Shown in pieces: positions 60,427 through 64,000 of a DNA stretch of 64,000 bases. A model generated the notes under the pieces. It saw only the letters and a program-made list of their open reading frames with translations. It was not told the origin of the DNA and ran no database searches. Origin of the DNA: Paracoccaceae bacterium (lineage in GTDB: Bacteria; Pseudomonadota; Alphaproteobacteria; Rhodobacterales; Rhodobacteraceae); contig JAFGTV010000008.1 of assembly GCA_016938875.1 (NCBI GenBank), forward strand, positions 310,001 through 374,000, in the 5' to 3' direction. Every line of letters begins with the position of its first letter. Position 1 is the stretch's first letter. Position numbers and translations under genes: made by a program.

Positions 60427-61875
60427 TCAGGCCCGCCAGAACTGCACGGTCAGGATGGCATAAACCGCCATCAGTTCCAGCCGCCCGATCAGCATCGCCA
60501 CGCACAGGATCCATTTCGCCGTGTCGTTGAGCCCCGCGAAATTGCCCGACGGGCCGATCATGTCGCCCAGGCCAGGCCCGATATTGGCCAGCGTCGCCGC
60601 CGCCCCCGACAGGGCCGTCGTGGCATCCAGCCCCGTCGCCCCCAGCAGCACCGTGATCGTGCCCAGCGTCACGATGAAATAGACAAAGAACGACATGACC
60701 GAGGACAGCACGTCCTCTTCGACGCGCCGGCCGGCATAGCGCGGCTGGAACAGGCCATGGGGGGCGTAGATCGATTTGATCTGCACCCGGATCGCGGAAA
60801 ACAGCAACTGGTATCGGAACACCTTGATCGAGCACGCGGTCGAGCCGGCGCAGCCGCCGATCAACCCGATGAAAAAGAACAGGATGACCGGGAAATTGCC
60901 CCAAAGCTGGTAGTCGGTGCTGGCATAGCCCGTGCCCGAGATGATCGAGGTGACGTTGAAGATCCCCTCGCGGAGGGCATGTTCGTAATGGTCGCCGTTG
61001 ACCAGCACCCGGAACGCCGCGATCACCAGCACAAAGATCGCGATGATCGCCAGATAGGTCTGGATCTGGCTGTCTCGCAGGATCGGGCGCGCCTGCCCCG
61101 CCAGCAACTGGACGAAACGCACGAACGGCAGGCTGGCCAGGATCATGAACACCGATGCGACATATTCCGGCACCCCCTGGTAGAGCCCGAAAGACGCGTC
61201 ATGGGTCGAAAACCCCCCGGTGGAAATCGTCGTCAGCGCATGGTTCAACGCCTCGAAGGCGGGCATGCCGACCGCGCCGAAGCTGAGCGCGCAGGCCAGC
61301 GTCAGAAACAGGTAGACCCCCGAGATGCGAGAGGCGATCTGCACCGCGCGCGGCAGCACCTTGCCCGAGGTTTCGAATGCCTCAGAGCGGAAGATCTGCA
61401 TCCCCCCCACCCGCAGTTCGGGCAGGAAAACCATCGCAACGACGATGATCCCGATGCCGCCGAACCACTGTAACATCGACCGCCACAGCAACACCCCGCG
61501 CGGCATCTGGTCCAGACCCTCGAACACCGTGGCCCCGGTCGTGGTCATCCCCGACATCGCCTCGAAGAAGGCATCGACCGCGCGTGCCTCGGGGACGCCC
61601 AGCACAAAGGGCAGCGCGCCAAAGATTGGCAGCGCCAGCCAGACCAGGGTGGTCAGAAAGAACGTCTGCTGGATCGACAGCCCCTCGCCCGCGCCGTTCG
61701 CGCAGGCCAGTGCCACCAGCCCGCCGATCAGCGTCGTGATGATCGCGGCCTCCAGGAACGCGGTCCAGTTGGGGTTGCCCCCCACCAGGTCCAACCCCAT
61801 GGGCACCAGCATGGTTGCGCCCAGAACGGCGACCAACAGGCCGATCACATATCCAACGGGGCGCAGGTCAAACAT
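60427..61875 (-). CDS. trkH: Potassium uptake protein TrkH family
   Basis: TrkH/KtrB-type K+ translocating subunit (482 residues) with four pore-loop repeats. Selectivity-filter segments include SGMTTTGATVFEGLD, TTISTGGFSTHDAS, SIISGTGYASTDYQLWG and the last LANIGPGLGDMIGPSGNFAGL. Eight to ten membrane helices are visible. The start at 61875 (MFDLRPVGYVIGLL) is chosen over an ATG 36 bases upstream. The NAD-binding partner TrkA is not in this window. It converges on the pseudo-protease gene. Confidence 0.94.
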   Translation of the reverse strand: MFDLRPVGYVIGLLVAVLGATMLVPMGLDLVGGNPNWTAFLEAAIITTLIGGLVALACANGAGEGLSIQQTFFLTTLVWLALPIFGALPFVLGVPEARAVDAFFEAMSGMTTTGATVFEGLDQMPRGVLLWRSMLQWFGGIGIIVVAMVFLPELRVGGMQIFRSEAFETSGKVLPRAVQIASRISGVYLFLTLACALSFGAVGMPAFEALNHALTTISTGGFSTHDASFGLYQGVPEYVASVFMILASLPFVRFVQLLAGQARPILRDSQIQTYLAIIAIFVLVIAAFRVLVNGDHYEHALREGIFNVTSIISGTGYASTDYQLWGNFPVILFFFIGLIGGCAGSTACSIKVFRYQLLFSAIRVQIKSIYAPHGLFQPRYAGRRVEEDVLSSVMSFFVYFIVTLGTITVLLGATGLDATTALSGAAATLANIGPGLGDMIGPSGNFAGLNDTAKWILCVAMLIGRLELMAVYAILTVQFWRA

Positions 61876-61924
61876 CGCGACAGGCTTGGCTTTCCAACGC
61901 CCCGCTGTCAAGCGGGCACGCGCG

Positions 61925-63028
61925 TCACCCGGCGTGGATCAGCGTCGCGAAAAGCTTGGGATCCAGGCTGTCGGCGGCAAAGGTGTCGCCCTCGGTCAGC
62001 ACGCTGACCGCGTCGTGGCTGTGCAGGCTTTCCTGGTGGCTGGCGATCACCCGGAAATCAGCGATCCGCGGGTCGCGGTGCAACCCCTCGCAGAAAAGCC
62101 GCGCGGCATCCTCGACAAAAATCGGGTTGGCGGCGTTCAGTTCCGCAAAGGCCTGTTCATCCTCGCGCTTGACCATCACCTGCGTCTCGGTCGGAACCGC
62201 GGCGCGGCAGATCTCGATCAGATCCTCGAACCAGACACAGTCCGAACCGGGTTCCAGCGCCACCGAAATCCGCGCGACCGAGCGTTGCGAATGAGGCGTG
62301 GCCAGTTGTCCCCGCTCTCGGCGCGCATGTTCGGAAAGTTCAAGCGAGCACGGGCAGGTCGAGCTGTAGACATAGTCCATGTGCATGATCTTCTTGGCGA
62401 TTCCCTGTGACTCGACCAATTCCAGGGCAAAGTCGTAATATTGGAATCCTTCAAGTCCCGAGCGCAGCGCGCGGACCTTCATCGGGAAGGAAAAGCGCAT
62501 CATGATACGCGCGTCAAAACTCTCCAGGTCGGCCTTGTAGCTGTCCAGAGCCGCCTCGATCACCTCAAAGCTGAAGGTGCGCTCGGCATGGGCATAAAAG
62601 CTGCGCATGATGCGCGACATGTTGATGCCCTTCTTCTCGGCCTCCAGGCTGACGGTGCCGGTCACCGAGGTTTCCAGCGTCAGGTCACCATTGTCGCGGG
62701 TGTGAAACCGGATCGGCAGGCGGAAATTGGAAATCCCCACATGTTGGATCTGGCGGCGGGCGCCGCGGATCAGGCTGGCAGGGCCATTTTGCAGATCCGG
62801 CAGGGTTTCCCGATAGGCCGCATCCGCATTGAAATCCTGCGGATAGGCGCGGCTGAGCGCGGGATAGTCGTGCACCGGGCGACCGGGCACCAGCCCCGCC
62901 ACGGCCGGGTCCAGGGTTTCCAGTTCGGCAGCGCCCGCACCGGCGGCCCAACTGCGCAGCAGCGCAAGCGCGCGCTCTGCCTCGTCGCGGGTGGGCTGGC
63001 GTTCGATGTCGCGGTTATGGATGTTCAT
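61925..63028 (-). CDS. folE2: GTP cyclohydrolase FolE2
   Basis: FolE2 (367 residues, type IB GTP cyclohydrolase I) makes dihydroneopterin triphosphate from GTP, the first folate step; it is the isozyme that works without zinc. Motifs include QHVGISNFRLPIRFHTRD, SFYAHAERTFSFEVIE and the active-site cysteine region YSSTCPCSLELSEHA, with HSQRS downstream. The start at 63028 (MNIHNRDIERQPTRDE) is the family N-terminus. No Zur-type operator was recognised upstream, so it may be the housekeeping enzyme here, feeding FolB and FolP encoded 11 kb away. Confidence 0.95.
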   Translation of the reverse strand: MNIHNRDIERQPTRDEAERALALLRSWAAGAGAAELETLDPAVAGLVPGRPVHDYPALSRAYPQDFNADAAYRETLPDLQNGPASLIRGARRQIQHVGISNFRLPIRFHTRDNGDLTLETSVTGTVSLEAEKKGINMSRIMRSFYAHAERTFSFEVIEAALDSYKADLESFDARIMMRFSFPMKVRALRSGLEGFQYYDFALELVESQGIAKKIMHMDYVYSSTCPCSLELSEHARRERGQLATPHSQRSVARISVALEPGSDCVWFEDLIEICRAAVPTETQVMVKREDEQAFAELNAANPIFVEDAARLFCEGLHRDPRIADFRVIASHQESLHSHDAVSVLTEGDTFAADSLDPKLFATLIHAG

Positions 63029-63130
63029 CGGGATATTCCCTTTCGCCTGCGTCGTGCCGAGACCCATAAATGGGGGCATCGCGCGCAATGTCCAATTTCT
63101 TGTCATGGGGAATACGTGCCGCGGTCAGGT

Positions 63131-64000
63131 TCAGATCATATCCAGCGCCGATTTGAGGTCCGCAATCAGGTCGGCGGGATCCTCCAGCCCGACGCTGAGC
63201 CGGATCAGCCCCGGCGTGATGCCCAGCCGCGCCCTTTGATCCTGCGACAGGCGCTTGTGGGTGGTGGTGGCGGGGTGGGTTGCAATACTCTTGGCGTCGC
63301 CCAGGTTGTTGGAAATACGAATGATTTTCAGCGCATTGAGCAGTTTGAACGCCGCCTCACGACCGCCGGCCACGTCGATCGACAGCACCGTGCCGCCCTC
63401 GGGCATCAGCGCGTGGCCCGGGTCGGTGGACAGGCCGGGATAGATCACCCGCGCCAGCCGCGCCTCCCCCGCCAGCGCGCCGGCGATCTCCAGCGCAGCC
63501 GCGGCCTGGGCGCGCACCCGCAGGTCCAGCGTTTCCAGCCCCTTGAGCATGACCCAGGCGTTGAACGGGCTCAGCGCGCCGCCGGTATGTTTCATATAGG
63601 TCTCGACCGGACCGGGGATATCGTCCTCACGCCCCAGGATCACCCCGCCCAGACAGCGCCCCTGACCGTCGATATGCTTGGTCGCGGAATAGACCACCAG
63701 ATCGGCGCCCTGCTCGATGGCCCGCGAAAAGACCGGCGTGGCGAAAACATTGTCCACGATCACCGTCGCCCCGACGCCATGGGCAATCTGGGCAACGGCT
63801 GCGGTGTCGATCACCTCCAGCGTGGGGTTCGAGACGGATTCAAAGAATACCGCCCGGGTGCCCGGCGTAACCGCGGCGCGCCATTGCTCCAGGTCGGTGC
63901 CGTCCACGAACGCCACCTCGACACCCAACCGCGGCAAGATTTCCTCGAGGATATACAGGCACGATCCGAACAGCGCGCGCGCCGCCACCACCCGATCGCC
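63131..64000 (-). CDS. metZ: O-succinylhomoserine sulfhydrylase (partial, 5' end outside window)
   Basis: This C-terminal 290 or so residues of a PLP enzyme of the Cys/Met metabolism family match MetZ, which makes homocysteine from O-succinylhomoserine and sulfide. The PLP lysine is in YSATKHIDGQGRCLGGV, with VIVDNVFATPVFSRAIEQGADLVV ahead and GLIRLSVGLEDPADLIADLKSAL at the end. The frame runs through the window edge (GDRVVAARALFGS), so the N-terminus lies outside. It links to homoserine from hom at 38.7 kb. MetZ versus MetB/MetY is judged on overall resemblance. Confidence 0.9.
   Translation of the reverse strand, partial: GDRVVAARALFGSCLYILEEILPRLGVEVAFVDGTDLEQWRAAVTPGTRAVFFESVSNPTLEVIDTAAVAQIAHGVGATVIVDNVFATPVFSRAIEQGADLVVYSATKHIDGQGRCLGGVILGREDDIPGPVETYMKHTGGALSPFNAWVMLKGLETLDLRVRAQAAAALEIAGALAGEARLARVIYPGLSTDPGHALMPEGGTVLSIDVAGGREAAFKLLNALKIIRISNNLGDAKSIATHPATTTHKRLSQDQRARLGITPGLIRLSVGLEDPADLIADLKSALDMI

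Overview
The window is a GC-rich (clearly above 60% by eye), gene-dense chromosomal segment of an alphaproteobacterium, most likely a member of the Rhodobacteraceae (Roseobacter/Rhodobacter group). The evidence is the gene content: nrdR-ribD and ribE-ribB-ribH-nusB, dnaG-rpoD, an MmcB-type nuclease, folP with glmM, a class I IlvC, a pyruvate-phosphate-dikinase-like protein next to glyS-glyQ, a tRNA-His without G-1, and a TTGAC-N4-GTCAA Fnr-type site in front of ubiT. Most of it is housekeeping core genome. No phage, transposase, CRISPR array or plasmid function was seen.

Layout. 1-6.2 kb: uvrD/pcrA helicase (minus) divergent from pyruvate carboxylase. 6.2-6.8 kb: a non-coding stretch ending in tRNA-Gly(GCC). 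7-9.7 kb: an acyl-CoA thioesterase, a stand-alone Lrp ligand-binding domain, hisB-hisH and a CDP-alcohol phosphatidyltransferase. 9.8-12.8 kb: tRNA-His(GUG), a GNAT protein, a small DUF-type protein, mmcB, a probable structured small RNA, a small membrane protein and a GST-like protein. 12.75-21.8 kb: the nrdR-ribD and ribE-ribB-ribH-nusB blocks (minus), separated by a plus-strand capsule module (kpsS, an OPX lipoprotein, kpsC). 21.9-26.4 kb: a YjbQ-family protein, a dienelactone hydrolase, the O2-independent ubiquinone genes ubiT-ubiU-ubiV behind an Fnr-like box, and a lipoprotein. 26.5-27.3 kb: a low-GC gene of unknown function beside a REP-like palindrome. 27.4-33.1 kb: rpoD, dnaG and a Glu/Leu dehydrogenase. 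33.4-37.5 kb: a three-gene TadG/TadE-like operon, a membrane protein and an unusual tandem-repeat protein. 37.5-48.1 kb: a TetR regulator, a small lipoprotein, homoserine dehydrogenase, a MshEN-glycosyltransferase fusion, a GntR regulator, a HAD phosphatase, a small membrane protein, a UbiH-type monooxygenase, two tandem Lrp regulators, ilvC and a DMT transporter. 48.2-52.3 kb: glmM, folP, folB and a cell-wall hydrolase. 52.5-58.3 kb: the PPDK-like protein, glyS and glyQ. 58.5-64 kb: a secreted peptidoglycan-binding pseudo-protease, TrkH, FolE2 and the 3' part of metZ.

How the parts fit. Riboflavin and folate synthesis are well represented (ribDEBH, folE2, folB, folP). Ubiquinone hydroxylation has both an oxygen-dependent (UbiH-type) and an oxygen-independent (UbiUV plus UbiT) route, with an Fnr-like operator at the latter, which suggests life with fluctuating oxygen. 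Pyruvate/PEP interconversion (pyc, the PPDK-like protein), amino-acid synthesis (his, hom, ilvC, metZ) and replication/transcription control (dnaG, rpoD, nusB, nrdR) fill the rest.

Most unusual items: an AT-rich in-frame insertion in the helicase; a structured non-coding RNA candidate with its own promoter at about 11.3 kb; a 119-residue protein built from three near-identical repeats under a tandem direct-repeat operator candidate; a low-GC gene of unknown function; and a trypsin-fold protein that has lost its catalytic serine. I did not find a clear multi-gene novel system. All of this comes from reading the sequence; no database search was run.
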